From NCBI RefSeq assembly GCF_008974245.1, contig NZ_BBZI01000008.1, positions 735,516 through 799,515 on the forward strand: a stretch of 64,000 nucleotides of DNA. The letters run 5' to 3'. This document shows positions 8,586 through 17,726 of the stretch, in pieces. The DNA comes from Streptomyces abyssomicinicus. Lineage in GTDB: Bacteria > Actinomycetota > Actinomycetes > Streptomycetales > Streptomycetaceae. The position numbers and the translations under genes are program-made. The notes under the pieces are model-generated. The model was not told the origin of the DNA and did no database searches. It worked only from the letters and a program-made list of their open reading frames with translations. Position 1 is the stretch's first letter. Each line of letters begins with the position of its first letter.

Positions 8586-9605
8586 CTACGCGGCGGAGAG
8601 CTCCGCGGCGACCAGCTCCGCGATCTGGACGGCGTTCAGCGCGGCGCCCTTGCGGAGGTTGTCGTTGGAGATGAAGAGCGCGAGGCCGTTCTCCACCGTC
8701 TCGTCGCGGCGGATGCGGCCCACGTAGGACGGGTCCTGGCCGGCCGCCTGGAGCGGGGTGGGGATGTCGGTGAGGACGACGCCGGGGGCCTCGGCGAGCA
8801 GCTCGGCGGCGCGCTCGGGGCTGAGCGGGCGGGCGAAGCGGACGTTCACCTGGAGGGAGTGGCCGGAGAAGACCGGGACGCGCACGCAGGTGCCGGAGAC
8901 CTTCAGCCCGGGGATCTCCAGGATCTTGCGGGACTCGTTGCGGAGCTTCTGCTCCTCGTCGGTCTCGTTCAGGCCGTCCTCGACCAGGTTGCCGGCGAAG
9001 GGCAGCACGTTGAAGGCGATGGGCCGCTTGTAGACGTCCGGCTCGGGGAACTCCACGGCGGAACCGTCGTGGGTGAGCTTGTCGGCCTCCTCGACGACCT
9101 TGCGGACCTGGCCGTGCAGCTCGGCGACGCCGGCCACGCCGGAGCCGGAGACGGCCTGGTAGGTGGTGGCGACCAGGGCCTCGAGGCCGGCCTCGTCGTG
9201 GAGCGGGCGCAGCACGGGCATGGCGGCCATGGTGGTGCAGTTCGGGTTGGCGATGATGCCCTTGGGGCGGTTCGCGATCGCGTGCGGGTTGACCTCGGAC
9301 ACCACCAGCGGGACCTCGGGGTCCATGCGCCAGGCGGAGGAGTTGTCGATCACCACGGGGCCCTGGGCGGCGACCTTCTCGGCCAGCGCCTTGGAGGTGG
9401 CGCCGCCCGCCGAGAACAGCACGATGTCCAGACCGGAGTAGTCGGCGGTGGCGGCGTCCTCGACCGTCACGCCGTCCAGCTCGCGGCCGGCGGAGCGGGC
9501 GGAGGCGAACAGGCGCAGCTCCGTGACGGGGAAGTTCCGCTCCGCGAGGATCCTGCGCATGACCGTGCCGACCTGACCGGTGGCTCCGACGATTCCGACC
9601 CTCAC
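8586..9605 (-). CDS. asd: Aspartate-semialdehyde dehydrogenase
   Basis: This enzyme reduces aspartyl phosphate to aspartate semialdehyde with NADPH, the branch point to lysine, diaminopimelate, threonine and methionine. The 339-residue protein has the N-terminal nucleotide-binding motif GATGQVG at residues 7-13, the catalytic cysteine Cys123 in NPNCTTM, and the substrate-binding stretch around VSGSGVAG. The GTG start at 9605 follows AAGGGAG. No aspartokinase gene is adjacent. Streptomycetes commonly carry two asd genes, and this could be either. Confidence 0.95.
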   Translation of the reverse strand: MRVGIVGATGQVGTVMRRILAERNFPVTELRLFASARSAGRELDGVTVEDAATADYSGLDIVLFSAGGATSKALAEKVAAQGPVVIDNSSAWRMDPEVPLVVSEVNPHAIANRPKGIIANPNCTTMAAMPVLRPLHDEAGLEALVATTYQAVSGSGVAGVAELHGQVRKVVEEADKLTHDGSAVEFPEPDVYKRPIAFNVLPFAGNLVEDGLNETDEEQKLRNESRKILEIPGLKVSGTCVRVPVFSGHSLQVNVRFARPLSPERAAELLAEAPGVVLTDIPTPLQAAGQDPSYVGRIRRDETVENGLALFISNDNLRKGAALNAVQIAELVAAELSAA

Positions 9606-9941
9606 GGTGCGACTCCCTTACGTGTCTGTCCTGTGTGCGGTCCTCCCGCGCGTCCCGTGCTGCGCGGGTGACCGGTTTCCATCATGCGGCGGCCACCGGG
9701 TCGCCTGTCCAATCCTTTGCCCGCCCTCTCGCAGGTCGGACAGGGTACGAACGGCGGTCCGGCGGCGATCCTGCGGCGCCTACCCTCCGCCGCGTGGACG
9801 AATCCTGTGGTTCGCGAGCCGCGGCGGAAGCCCTGCGGGGGCCGCGCCGCGATGTGACGAACACCATTCTCCGGGCGGGGCGAACGTTTTTCCCGCTCCC
9901 GGCGTCGTACGGGGTGGGAAGGGCGCAACGGGAGGGGCGGC
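9606..9941. other. Divergent intergenic region, asd / sigma factor
   Basis: These 336 bases separate asd (leftward) from the sigma factor gene (rightward). They must hold both promoters, but I could not identify convincing -35/-10 pairs. The short frames across it have no ribosome sites or recognisable domains. Confidence 0.5.
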
Positions 9942-10475
9942 GTGCTGCGCGGACGGGTGCGGTTCAGAGGCGCGGCGGGGGCAGACCCCGCCGATCCGCT
10001 GGAGCCTGAGCAGGAGCGGCGGGTGCGGGCGGTGCTGGCGCTCGGCGGGGTGCCCCAGGCCGACCTGGCCGACGGGGTCCAGCATGTGCGGCTGCGGCTG
10101 CTGGAGCGGGCCGCGGCCGGCAAGGAGGCGCCGCGCGACGTGTCCGCGTGGGCGGCCGTGGTGGCGTCCAACTGGGCGATGGACTGGCATCGCGCCCGCC
10201 GCCGGCAGGAGCGGGTCGGGGAGCGCCTGGCCTCGCTGCGGCCGGCGGAGCAGCCGTCCGGCGAGGATTCCAGCGTGCTCCAGCTGTCCGTGGCGCACGG
10301 CCTGGACGAGCTGACCGACGCGCAGCGGCAGGTGGTGACCCTGCGGTTCTACGCCGATCTGGCGGTCCGGGACATCGCGGCGGAGCTGGGGGTGCCGGAG
10401 GGCACGGTGAAGAGCCGGCTGCACAGCGCGGTGCGGGCGCTGCGCGCCCGTCTGCACGAGGACGAGGTGGTGTGA
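9942..10475 (+). CDS. ECF-type RNA polymerase sigma factor
   Basis: This 177-residue protein has a clear sigma-70 region 4 at about residues 115-175: LDELTDAQRQVVTLRFYADL, then a helix-turn-helix (VRDIAAELGVPEGTVKSRLHSAVRAL) that would read the -35 element. Region 2 is weak: only a WAAVVASNWAMDWHRARRR stretch near residues 68-86 resembles the 2.3/2.4 part, and the usual aromatic DNA-melting motif is not obvious. The GTG start at 9942 follows GGGAGGGG. The stop is 2 bases before the start of the next gene, so the two are probably translated together and the neighbour is the likely regulator. Its target genes are unknown. Confidence 0.85.
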   Translation: MLRGRVRFRGAAGADPADPLEPEQERRVRAVLALGGVPQADLADGVQHVRLRLLERAAAGKEAPRDVSAWAAVVASNWAMDWHRARRRQERVGERLASLRPAEQPSGEDSSVLQLSVAHGLDELTDAQRQVVTLRFYADLAVRDIAAELGVPEGTVKSRLHSAVRALRARLHEDEVV

Positions 10476-10477
10476 GG

Positions 10478-11251
10478 ATGTCCGCCGGGTACGAGGACGA
10501 CCCGCTGGCCGCGGTGCTGAACGGGGACCCGGCGCCGCCGGACGCGGATCCCGCCGCGCGCGCCGCCCACGAGGCGGCGCTGGCGGACGTGCGGCTCATC
10601 CGGGAGGCGCTGCGGGGCATCGGCGACACGCTGGCCGCCGCGCCGGCGCCGCCCGCACTCGCAGCCCCCGCACCCGCAGCCCCCGCATCCGCCACGCCCA
10701 CGCCGCCGCCCGCGCCCTCGCCGGTGCCCGCGGCGCCGCGCCGACGCCCCCGGCGCCGGTTCGCCCTGGTCTGGGCCGCCGGACTCACGACGGCGGCGGC
10801 CGCGTTCACGGGGGTGATGTACGCCGGAGCGACGGGCGGGTTCGGCGCGGGCTCCACGGCGGACGCCGCCAAGTCGGCGCCGGACGCCGGAGGGGGGACC
10901 GACGAGAAGGCGGCCGTGCCCGACCCGGCCGCGGACGGGGGCGCCGCCTGCGCGAGCCTGGTCGTCGAGGGCACGGTGGTGAGCGTGCGGCCGGTGGCCG
11001 GCGGGCACGTCCAGGTGGTGCTGGAGGCCGAGCGGTACTGGATGCCGCGGCAGAAGGCCGCCGACGCGCCCACGGCCGTGACGGTGCTCCCGGAGGACGC
11101 CCGGGAGGACCTGCGGCCCGGCACGCGGGCGGTGGTCACCAAGGGCCCGGACGGGGACCGGTGGGTCACCGGCGCCGGGCTCGCCACCGAGCGCGAGGAG
11201 CTGGACGCCGTGCGGCCCGGTGCGGACGGACGGGCCTGCCCGCCCGGGTGA
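10478..11251 (+). CDS. Single-pass membrane protein, probable partner of the sigma factor
   Basis: This 257-residue protein has a short acidic N-terminal part (residues 1-50), an Ala/Pro-rich linker, a basic stretch (RRRPRRR), one membrane helix at about 95-117, and an extracytoplasmic C-terminal domain with two cysteines. That topology and the 2-base gap from the sigma gene suggest a membrane anti-sigma or sensor partner. The zinc motif HxxxCxxC of classical ZAS anti-sigma factors is absent, so the role is inferred from position only. The ATG at 10478 overlaps the end of the sigma gene's ribosome region (TGTGAGGATG). Confidence 0.7.
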   Translation: MSAGYEDDPLAAVLNGDPAPPDADPAARAAHEAALADVRLIREALRGIGDTLAAAPAPPALAAPAPAAPASATPTPPPAPSPVPAAPRRRPRRRFALVWAAGLTTAAAAFTGVMYAGATGGFGAGSTADAAKSAPDAGGGTDEKAAVPDPAADGGAACASLVVEGTVVSVRPVAGGHVQVVLEAERYWMPRQKAADAPTAVTVLPEDAREDLRPGTRAVVTKGPDGDRWVTGAGLATEREELDAVRPGADGRACPPG

Positions 11252-11266
11252 CCCCGGAACGACGCA

Positions 11267-11296
11267 GGGCGGGCGCCCGTTCCCGGACGCCCGCCC
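11267..11296. terminator. Bidirectional terminator, sigma operon / subtilase
   Basis: Inverted repeat GGGCGGGCG (11267-11275) with CGCCCGCCC (11288-11296), lying between the convergent sigma operon and the subtilase gene. Confidence 0.7.
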
Positions 11297-11315
11297 CTCG
11301 ATCGTCGGCCGTGGA

Positions 11316-14300
11316 CTACTCCACGACGCTGCCGATCTTCACGCTGCCGACGCCCGCGGGGGTGCCGTTGCCGTTGACCAGCTGGACCTGGCCGAAGAAC
11401 TCACGTCCCTCGGGGGCCGCCGCGCCGACGGTGACGGTGCCGGAGAAGGACGCCGTGCCGCCCTCGGCGAGCTGCACCGCGGCGCCGTCCACCGCGACGG
11501 TGCCGAGCGCCTCGGAGAAGAACACGTCGAGGTAGTCGTACTCGGTGGACCCGCTCGGGACCGAGTAGCCGTCGACCTCGACGGTGTAGGTGCCCGCGGC
11601 CGGGTTCGGGATCGAGACGGACTCCTCGGAGTCACCGTCCGCCGAGGACTTGACGGGGTCCGGGCCGTCCTCGTAGTAGACGTTGAGGTCCAGGTCCGAG
11701 GCGGTGTCCGAGACGTTGCCGATCGCCACGTTCAGCGCGTCGGCGCCCTCGGGCACCTCGACCGTGAAGGTCTGCACCTCGTGGTTGCCGATGGTCGGGC
11801 GGTCCGACTTGGACGAGCCGAGCGACCCGCCGACCAGCTTGCCCTCGAAGGCGGCGAACTTGTTCTCGACCGTCCACTCGGCCGCGGCGGGCTCGCCGAC
11901 CTGGGCCTCGGGGATGGTGAGGGTCTCCGGCTCGAACGTGGCGCCGAGCAGGGTGACGTCGAGCTCGTACGGGTTGTTCAGCAGCGGCGAGGTGCGCCGC
12001 GACTCGACCTCGATCTCCCAGACGCCCGGGGTGGGCGCGTAGAAACGGGCCTCCGGCTTGCAACCGCCGTCGCCGCCCGCGTAGTTCGGGTAGCAGTTGA
12101 CGGTCGACGTCGGATCCGAGGGGACACCGTACGGGTGGATAGAGATGAAGCGGGTCTGGCTGCCCTCGGCGAGGCCGCCGAGCGCGACCTCGAGGGAGGT
12201 GGCGCCCTCCGGAACGGTCACGAAGTAGGACTTGTGGCTGTTCCGCTGGACGGTGCCCTCGGCCGAGAAGGAGTGCTTCAGCTCGGAGGCGGCGATCACG
12301 GAGGTCATGATCTGCTTGTCGACGCCCTCGGTGAACGGGTCGTTCACCTCGAGGATCGCGCTGTGCATGCCCAGCGAGCCGGGCTTGGCGGCGACCTTGA
12401 CGGTGACCGGCTTGTTCAGCGGCAGGACGACCAGCTCGCTGCCGACGATGTCGAACGTGCGGGCGTGGTTGTTCTTCAGCGACAGCGTGTGCAGCACGCT
12501 CGCCTTGGAGCCGGAGGTGCGGGTGACGACGACGTCGTACACCTTGCGCTCGCCGACCTTCAGGCCACCCTCACGGTCGTACAGGCCGGTGCCGAAGCCC
12601 GGCTCGGCCAGCGCCCAGTCGATGTTGGTGTCGACGGGGGCCTTGACCGTGTACTCGTGGGCCTTGGCGTTGTCCTTGATCGAGTCCCAGGCGTCGACGA
12701 TGTCGATCAGGCCAGCACCCTGCTCGTATGCCTGGACACCGGGGATCTGGTTCGCCGTCGAGGTCAGCGCGGTACGCAGCTTCGCCGGGGTGAGGTCGAT
12801 CTTCTTCTGCTTGGCGGCGCTGATCAGCAGCGCGGACGCGCCGGCGGCCTGCGGGGAGGCCATCGAGGTGCCCTGCAGCATGGAGTAGCCGGCCGGCAGG
12901 GCGTAGCCCGCCTCGGCGACCGGGCCGCCGGGGATCCAGGTCTGGCTGGAGTTGATCGCCGCGCCCGGGGCGGAGAGGGTCGGCGTGAAACCGCCGTCCT
13001 CACGCGGACCGCGCGAGGAGAACGGCATCATCGCGTAGGACTTCTCCACGGCCGAGCCGTAGTTGGCGGCCCAGGTCTCCTTGGAGATGGTCGCGCCGAC
13101 CGAGATGACCTTGTCGGCCAGGGCCGGGTCACCGATGGTGTTGACGCCGGGGCCGGAGTTGCCCGCGGAGATCACCAGCTGGACGCCGTACTCGTCGATG
13201 AGACGCGTGTAGAGGCGCGAGCGGTCGTTGTCGCCGTTGTTCAGCGCCGGGAGGCCGCCGATCGACATGTTGACGATGTCGACGCCGCGGTTGACGACCA
13301 GGTCCATCATGCCCTCGGTGAGGGCGACGGCGGTGCAGCCGCCGGTCCAGGTGCAGGCACGCGAGGAGACCAGCTTGGCGCCGGGGGCGGCGCCGTCCAT
13401 CTGACCGCCGAACAGGCCGTTGGCGGCGGTGATGCCGGCGACGTGCGTGCCGTGCGTCGACTCGATGACGCCGATGTTGACGAAGTCGCGCTTCTGGCCG
13501 ACCCAGGTGCCCCCGTAGGGGTCCATGGGCACGTCCTTGCGGATCTCCACCACGAACGGCTGCCGCTCGACGACGTCGGTGGCCGGGTCGTCCTTGCCGA
13601 AGTAGCCGACCTGGAAGTCGTCCTTGTACGGCTTCATCACGGTGTCGTCCGTGAAGTCACCGTTGTCGTTCAGGTCGACCGTGACCGTGCCGGCCGCCGC
13701 GTCGTAGAGCACGCCCCAGACGTCGGTGGTGTCGCCGTCGCGGTTGGCGTCGCCCGCGGCGTCGCCGCCCGCGGTGTAGGACTCGCGGAAGAGCTGGACG
13801 TTGTGGTCGCCCGCGGGGGCGGTCCAGGTCCGGCCGCCGTAGCTGAAGGTCGTGCCCGAGACCGGGTTGACCATCGGGCGCCAGGTGGCGTCCGCGTCCA
13901 CGATCGGGTCGGTGGCGGTCACCCAGTCGACGATCTTGCGCTCGCCGGTGGTGGTCTTCTGGAGCGCCGGGTGGCCCAGGTCCACACCGGAGTCCAGGAT
14001 GCCGATGGTGACGCCACGGCCGTCGGACTTCGGGTTCTTCTTCACGAAGTCGACGGCGCCCGTCTCGTGCGACGGGTTGTACGGGTTCTTCGCCGGGGTG
14101 CTCGCGTTCGGCGCCGGGTAGGCGGCGGACGCCGAGGAAACGGAGCCCTTCTTGCCGGACTTGCCGGCGTCCGGACGCGGGTCGTCCAGCTTGATCTCCT
14201 TGTCCAGGTCGATGCCCTGGACGGAGGAGAGCTTGGCCGCGGCCGCGATCGCGGCCTCCGCCTTGCCGGTGGGGACCGTGGCCCGGACGTAACCGAGGTC

Positions 14301-14630
14301 GTCGTAGGTCTTGCCCACGGCGGCGCCCTTGACGGCGTCGAGCTGCTCGGCGACCTTCTCGGTCTGGCCCGGCTCGGTGATCACCATCATGGTGACGTTC
14401 TTCTCGCCGTCGGCCCTGGCCGCGGCGAGGAGTTCGGCGTCTTCCGAACCCAGCTTGTCGTGAGCCGACTTGCCCGGGGCGGGCTGGTCGGCCGCGGGGG
14501 CTGCCTCGGCGGCGAGGGCCATGGGTATCGGCCCGGCCGCGGAGAGCGCCGCCACCAGACCCGCGGCGACGGCGATCCGCACCACGCGTCTCGCGCCCGA
14601 TATCTGGGTGCGCTCGGGATGAGAGGTCAT
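11316..14630 (-). CDS. Secreted S8 family serine peptidase (subtilase)
   Basis: This is an 1,104-residue exported subtilisin-like protease. A basic start followed by VAAGLVAALSAAGPIPMALAAEA is a Sec signal peptide (residues 1-41 or so). A propeptide of the inhibitor I9 type follows to about residue 130. The catalytic triad is complete: Asp213 (ILDSGVD), His393 (HGTHVAG) and Ser589 (GTSMASP), with the oxyanion-hole Asn491 (SAGNSG). The 180-residue gap between Asp and His is far longer than in subtilisin and contains Asp-rich stretches (near DANRDGDTTD and DLNDNGDFTDD) that may bind calcium. The C-terminal half has beta-sandwich/PPC-like repeats. The ATG at 14630 follows AAGGGA. Confidence 0.95.
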   Translation of the reverse strand: MTSHPERTQISGARRVVRIAVAAGLVAALSAAGPIPMALAAEAAPAADQPAPGKSAHDKLGSEDAELLAAARADGEKNVTMMVITEPGQTEKVAEQLDAVKGAAVGKTYDDLGYVRATVPTGKAEAAIAAAAKLSSVQGIDLDKEIKLDDPRPDAGKSGKKGSVSSASAAYPAPNASTPAKNPYNPSHETGAVDFVKKNPKSDGRGVTIGILDSGVDLGHPALQKTTTGERKIVDWVTATDPIVDADATWRPMVNPVSGTTFSYGGRTWTAPAGDHNVQLFRESYTAGGDAAGDANRDGDTTDVWGVLYDAAAGTVTVDLNDNGDFTDDTVMKPYKDDFQVGYFGKDDPATDVVERQPFVVEIRKDVPMDPYGGTWVGQKRDFVNIGVIESTHGTHVAGITAANGLFGGQMDGAAPGAKLVSSRACTWTGGCTAVALTEGMMDLVVNRGVDIVNMSIGGLPALNNGDNDRSRLYTRLIDEYGVQLVISAGNSGPGVNTIGDPALADKVISVGATISKETWAANYGSAVEKSYAMMPFSSRGPREDGGFTPTLSAPGAAINSSQTWIPGGPVAEAGYALPAGYSMLQGTSMASPQAAGASALLISAAKQKKIDLTPAKLRTALTSTANQIPGVQAYEQGAGLIDIVDAWDSIKDNAKAHEYTVKAPVDTNIDWALAEPGFGTGLYDREGGLKVGERKVYDVVVTRTSGSKASVLHTLSLKNNHARTFDIVGSELVVLPLNKPVTVKVAAKPGSLGMHSAILEVNDPFTEGVDKQIMTSVIAASELKHSFSAEGTVQRNSHKSYFVTVPEGATSLEVALGGLAEGSQTRFISIHPYGVPSDPTSTVNCYPNYAGGDGGCKPEARFYAPTPGVWEIEVESRRTSPLLNNPYELDVTLLGATFEPETLTIPEAQVGEPAAAEWTVENKFAAFEGKLVGGSLGSSKSDRPTIGNHEVQTFTVEVPEGADALNVAIGNVSDTASDLDLNVYYEDGPDPVKSSADGDSEESVSIPNPAAGTYTVEVDGYSVPSGSTEYDYLDVFFSEALGTVAVDGAAVQLAEGGTASFSGTVTVGAAAPEGREFFGQVQLVNGNGTPAGVGSVKIGSVVE

Positions 14631-16411
14631 CGATTTCCCTTGCGAGTAAAGGAAAGGGAGGAGGGCGTCACCGGGGCGGAATCGCCCGGGATCGCCGACG
14701 TCCGGAAAAATGGTCCGGATGACCGCTCAGCTTTGCCTATGAGTCCGGAGTTTGGGGAGAGTTGTCCGAGGCGTATTGATGCCATGGCGTAATCCCGCCA
14801 TGCCGTGTGACTTGCGTGTCCGGTGTGACGGCCTGGAGACCGCCCGGCGCGCCGCGGCCGACGACACGTCCGCCGTCCGCGTCGGCTGCCCGGCGGGACC
14901 TGCTGCCGTAACGTCTGGGTATGCATGAGGAGTTGAGGGTGGCGGCCTACGCCGTCTGCGTGCGCGACGAGCAGGTGCTGCTGGCGCGCTGGGTCGCGGG
15001 GGACGGAACCAGGCGGTGGACGTTGCCGGGTGGCGGCATGGATCACGGCGAGGACCCCTACGACACGGTGGTGCGCGAGGTGCTGGAGGAGACCGGCTAC
15101 GCCGTCGAACCGGTGACCCTCCTCGGCGTGGACTCGGTCCGCCGCTCCTACCCCCGGCGGCTGGGGGCGCGTGCCGACTTCCACGGGCTGCGGGTGGTGT
15201 ACGAGGGGAGGATCACCGGGGGCTCGCTGCGCAACGAGGTGGGCGGGTCGACGGACATGGCCGCCTGGCATCCGCTGTCCGCGGTCGCGGACCTCGACCA
15301 TGTCGAGCTGGTGGACTCGGGGCTGCGGCTGTGGCGTGAGCGCCCGCGCAACGGGCACCTCGGCCGTGGGGCGGGCCCGGCGTAGGGCTCCGCCCCGGCC
15401 GCGGGGCACCTCCGGCGGAGGGCTCCCCCTCGGCCGCGGCGGCGTGGTGCGGGTGGCGCCGGCGGGAACGGCGCGGTGTCTCACATGCGGACGCGGTCCC
15501 GGGGGGCGTGATGTCGAAGCCGGAACGGGGGCCGCGGCGCGGGGGTGGGGTCTCGACCGGGGCGCCGTCTGACCCGCGGCCGTGGCGCCCAGGGCGAGGG
15601 CCATCCCCGCGGCCTGGACCCCCGTCAGCGACTCGCCGAGGAACACCCAGCCCAGGATCGTGGCCGTCAGCGGGGAGAGGGTGACCAGGAAGGTGACGCT
15701 CGTGGCGCCCATGCGGCCCACCCCGCGGAACCAGATCCAGTACGCCAGCGCCGTGTTCATCAGGGCCAGGTACGCGTACCCGGCCGCCCCCGCCGCGTCG
15801 ACGTCCGGCGGCGCGCCCTCCACCGCCAACGCGAGCGGCGCGATGACCAGGGCGCCCACCGTGAGCTGCCAGCCGGCGAGGGCCAGGGGGCCGACGCCCT
15901 CGGGCGTCCCCCACCGTTTGCCGAGGACCGTGCCCAGCGACATCGCCCCCGCCGCCGCCAGTGCCGCCGCCATCCCGACCGCGTCCACCACGCCGAGCCC
16001 CGGCAGCATCACCAGGGCCACCCCGGCCACCGCCGCCAGCCCCGTCACCACGGTCCGCGCCCGCACCCGCTCGGCCAGCAGCGGCACGCCCAGCCCGGCG
16101 ACCAGCAGCGGCCCGACCGACCCGGCCACCGCCGCCATCCCGCCCGGCATCCGGTAGGCGGCGAGGAACAGCAGCGGGAAGAACACCCCGATGTTCAGCG
16201 CCCCCAGCACCGCCGCACGCCACCACCAGTCGCCGCGCGGCAGGACGCGGGTGACCGCCAGCAGCAGGAGCCCGGCCGGCAACGCCCGTACCAGCGCCGT
16301 GAACAGCGGGCGGTCCGGCGGCAGGAACTCGGTGGTCACCACATAGGTGCTGCCCCAGAGGACCTGGGCGAGGCCGGTCACCGCGGCGGTCGCGGCCGCC
16401 GCCCGCCTCAC
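14627..16411 (-). CDS. EamA/DMT family transporter with an unusual open C-terminal extension
   Basis: The first 285 residues or so (16411 to about 15556) form a ten-helix drug/metabolite exporter of the EamA family: GLAQVLWGSTYVV at the start, two homologous five-helix halves, and TSVTFLVTLSPLTATILGW in the second. The reading frame then continues without a stop for another 310 codons, antisense through the whole Nudix gene, and ends at 14627 in an ATGA overlap with the subtilase start. That tail is Pro/Arg/His-rich and looks like non-coding antisense, so either the stop was lost by mutation, a frameshift lies near 15550, or the tail is really made. The GTG start at 16411 overlaps the MFS stop. 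The core call is firm, the end is not. Confidence 0.65.
   Translation of the reverse strand: MRRAAAATAAVTGLAQVLWGSTYVVTTEFLPPDRPLFTALVRALPAGLLLLAVTRVLPRGDWWWRAAVLGALNIGVFFPLLFLAAYRMPGGMAAVAGSVGPLLVAGLGVPLLAERVRARTVVTGLAAVAGVALVMLPGLGVVDAVGMAAALAAAGAMSLGTVLGKRWGTPEGVGPLALAGWQLTVGALVIAPLALAVEGAPPDVDAAGAAGYAYLALMNTALAYWIWFRGVGRMGATSVTFLVTLSPLTATILGWVFLGESLTGVQAAGMALALGATAAGQTAPRSRPHPRAAAPVPASTSRPPGPRPHVRHRAVPAGATRTTPPRPRGSPPPEVPRGRGGALRRARPTAEVPVARALTPQPQPRVHQLDMVEVRDRGQRMPGGHVRRPAHLVAQRAPGDPPLVHHPQPVEVGTRPQPPGVGAADRVHAEEGHRFDGVAGLLQHLAHHRVVGVLAVIHAATRQRPPPGSVPRDPARQQHLLVAHADGVGRHPQLLMHTQTLRQQVPPGSRRGRRTCRRPRRAGRSPGRHTGHASHTAWRDYAMASIRLGQLSPNSGLIGKAERSSGPFFRTSAIPGDSAPVTPSSLSFTRKGNR
14921..15385 (+). 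CDS. Nudix hydrolase
   Basis: This 154-residue enzyme hydrolyses a nucleoside-diphosphate-linked compound, substrate unknown. The Nudix box is complete at about residues 37-60: GGGMDHGEDPYDTVVREVLEETGY fits G-x5-E-x7-REVLEETGY, so the metal-binding glutamates are all present. The ATG at 14921 has no obvious ribosome site and may be read from a very short leader. The opposite strand is fully open in the EamA frame, but the intact Nudix box shows this is the real coding strand. It is divergent from the subtilase. Confidence 0.88.
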   Translation: MHEELRVAAYAVCVRDEQVLLARWVAGDGTRRWTLPGGGMDHGEDPYDTVVREVLEETGYAVEPVTLLGVDSVRRSYPRRLGARADFHGLRVVYEGRITGGSLRNEVGGSTDMAAWHPLSAVADLDHVELVDSGLRLWRERPRNGHLGRGAGPA

Positions 16412-17685
16412 GCGGCCACCTCGGCGGGCTTCGCGGCCGGGGCCCCGGCGATCCGCACCGCGTCCGCAGGGAGCCGTCGCTCCACCGCGACCAGCAGCCC
16501 CGCCGCCACCAGCGAGGTGCCGGTCAGGAAGAGCCACGGCACCCGCCCGTCCACCGCCAGCAGCGCGGTGAACAGGGCCGGGGCGAGCGCCTTCGCCAGC
16601 GACCAGGACAGCTGGTACACCGCCATGTACCGCCCCCGCACCGCGGCCGGGGCGGCGGAGACCGCGAGCATGTCGGCGGCCGGGCTGTGCACCAGCTCGC
16701 CCACCGTGTAGACCACCACCCCCGCGACCAGCGCCGTCGCCAGCACCCCCGTCGACTCCGGCCGCGCCGCCGTCAGCGCGAGCTGGACGAGGAAGCCGGC
16801 CGCGAAGAGCAGGGAGCCGAGCGCCGCCGCCCTGGTCCGCCGCGCGCCGCCGCGCCGCACCAGGTGCCCCACGTAGGTACCGGCCGCCGCACAGAGCGCC
16901 GTGTTGACGGCGAAGGCGACCCCGGTGAGCGCGTCCGGGCCGCCCAGATGGACCACGAAGAGCGGGAACAGCACCGAAAGCGCCGCGTAGCTCAGCGCGT
17001 TGAAGAAGTTGGCACCGGTGAGCACCAGGAACGGGCGGTCCCGGACCACGACCCGGTAGCCCGGCCCCCCGCCCGCCGCGCCCTCGGCGGCGGCCTCCCG
17101 CACCGGCCGCACAGCGCGCAGCAGCAGCGCGGCCATCGCGTACGAGGCCGCGTTCGCCCACGCGGTGTACGTGTACCCGCCGGGCCCGGCCAGGCCGACG
17201 ACCAGCGAGGCGAGCAGCGTGCCCGCGCCGAGCCCCGCGTTGCCCACCGCCCGCAGCGTGGCCTGCAGCCGGTCACGGTCCGCTCCGGCGGCCGCCTCGC
17301 CGACCAGCACCGCCTGGACGCCGACGTAGGCCCGGTCGGCGGTCACCGTGAGCAGCGCGACGGCGGCGAAGGCGCCGAGCGAGTCGACCGCCGGGTAGGC
17401 CATGAACCCGGCGACGCGGACGGCGTGGAACACCATCAGCACCCGCCGCGCCCCGTGCCGGTCGACGGCCGCTCCGACGAACGGCAGCAGCGCCATCCCG
17501 CCCAGGCCGGCGACGGTCAGCACGGCCCCCACCATGGCGTAGGAGAGCCCGGTGACGTGGTGGAAGAAGACCAGGCTGAAAGGGATGTACATCCCGGAGC
17601 CGATCCCGTTCACCACCGCCGAGGCCGTCAGCCGCCGTTCCCCCGCGACACCTCGGCGCCCCCGGTACCCGCTGCCGCCGTCCAT
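16408..17685 (-). CDS. MFS efflux transporter
   Basis: This 425-residue major facilitator protein has twelve predicted membrane helices. Typical features are VNGIGSGMYIPFSLVFF in helix 1, and DRHGARRVLMVFHAVR, the loop 2-3 motif A (D-R-x-G-R-R type), at about residues 75-90. The second half begins after a Gly-rich cytoplasmic loop near residue 210 (GANFFNALSYAALSVLFPLF). It would export a small molecule with proton exchange. The ATG at 17685 follows GGGGGAGGA. Its stop overlaps the GTG of the EamA gene, so the two exporters form an operon. The MarR gene is divergent, and the shared palindromic operator covers this gene's promoter. Confidence 0.9.
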   Translation of the reverse strand: MDGGSGYRGRRGVAGERRLTASAVVNGIGSGMYIPFSLVFFHHVTGLSYAMVGAVLTVAGLGGMALLPFVGAAVDRHGARRVLMVFHAVRVAGFMAYPAVDSLGAFAAVALLTVTADRAYVGVQAVLVGEAAAGADRDRLQATLRAVGNAGLGAGTLLASLVVGLAGPGGYTYTAWANAASYAMAALLLRAVRPVREAAAEGAAGGGPGYRVVVRDRPFLVLTGANFFNALSYAALSVLFPLFVVHLGGPDALTGVAFAVNTALCAAAGTYVGHLVRRGGARRTRAAALGSLLFAAGFLVQLALTAARPESTGVLATALVAGVVVYTVGELVHSPAADMLAVSAAPAAVRGRYMAVYQLSWSLAKALAPALFTALLAVDGRVPWLFLTGTSLVAAGLLVAVERRLPADAVRIAGAPAAKPAEVAA

Positions 17686-17726
17686 CCGGTCCTCCCCCGC
17701 CCCGCCGCGCCCCGCCGCGCGATTTC

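Noticed and set aside
11220..14792. Rightward 1,190-codon frame opposite the subtilase
   Set aside because: Shadow of the S8 peptidase, whose triad, signal peptide and ribosome site are on the other strand.
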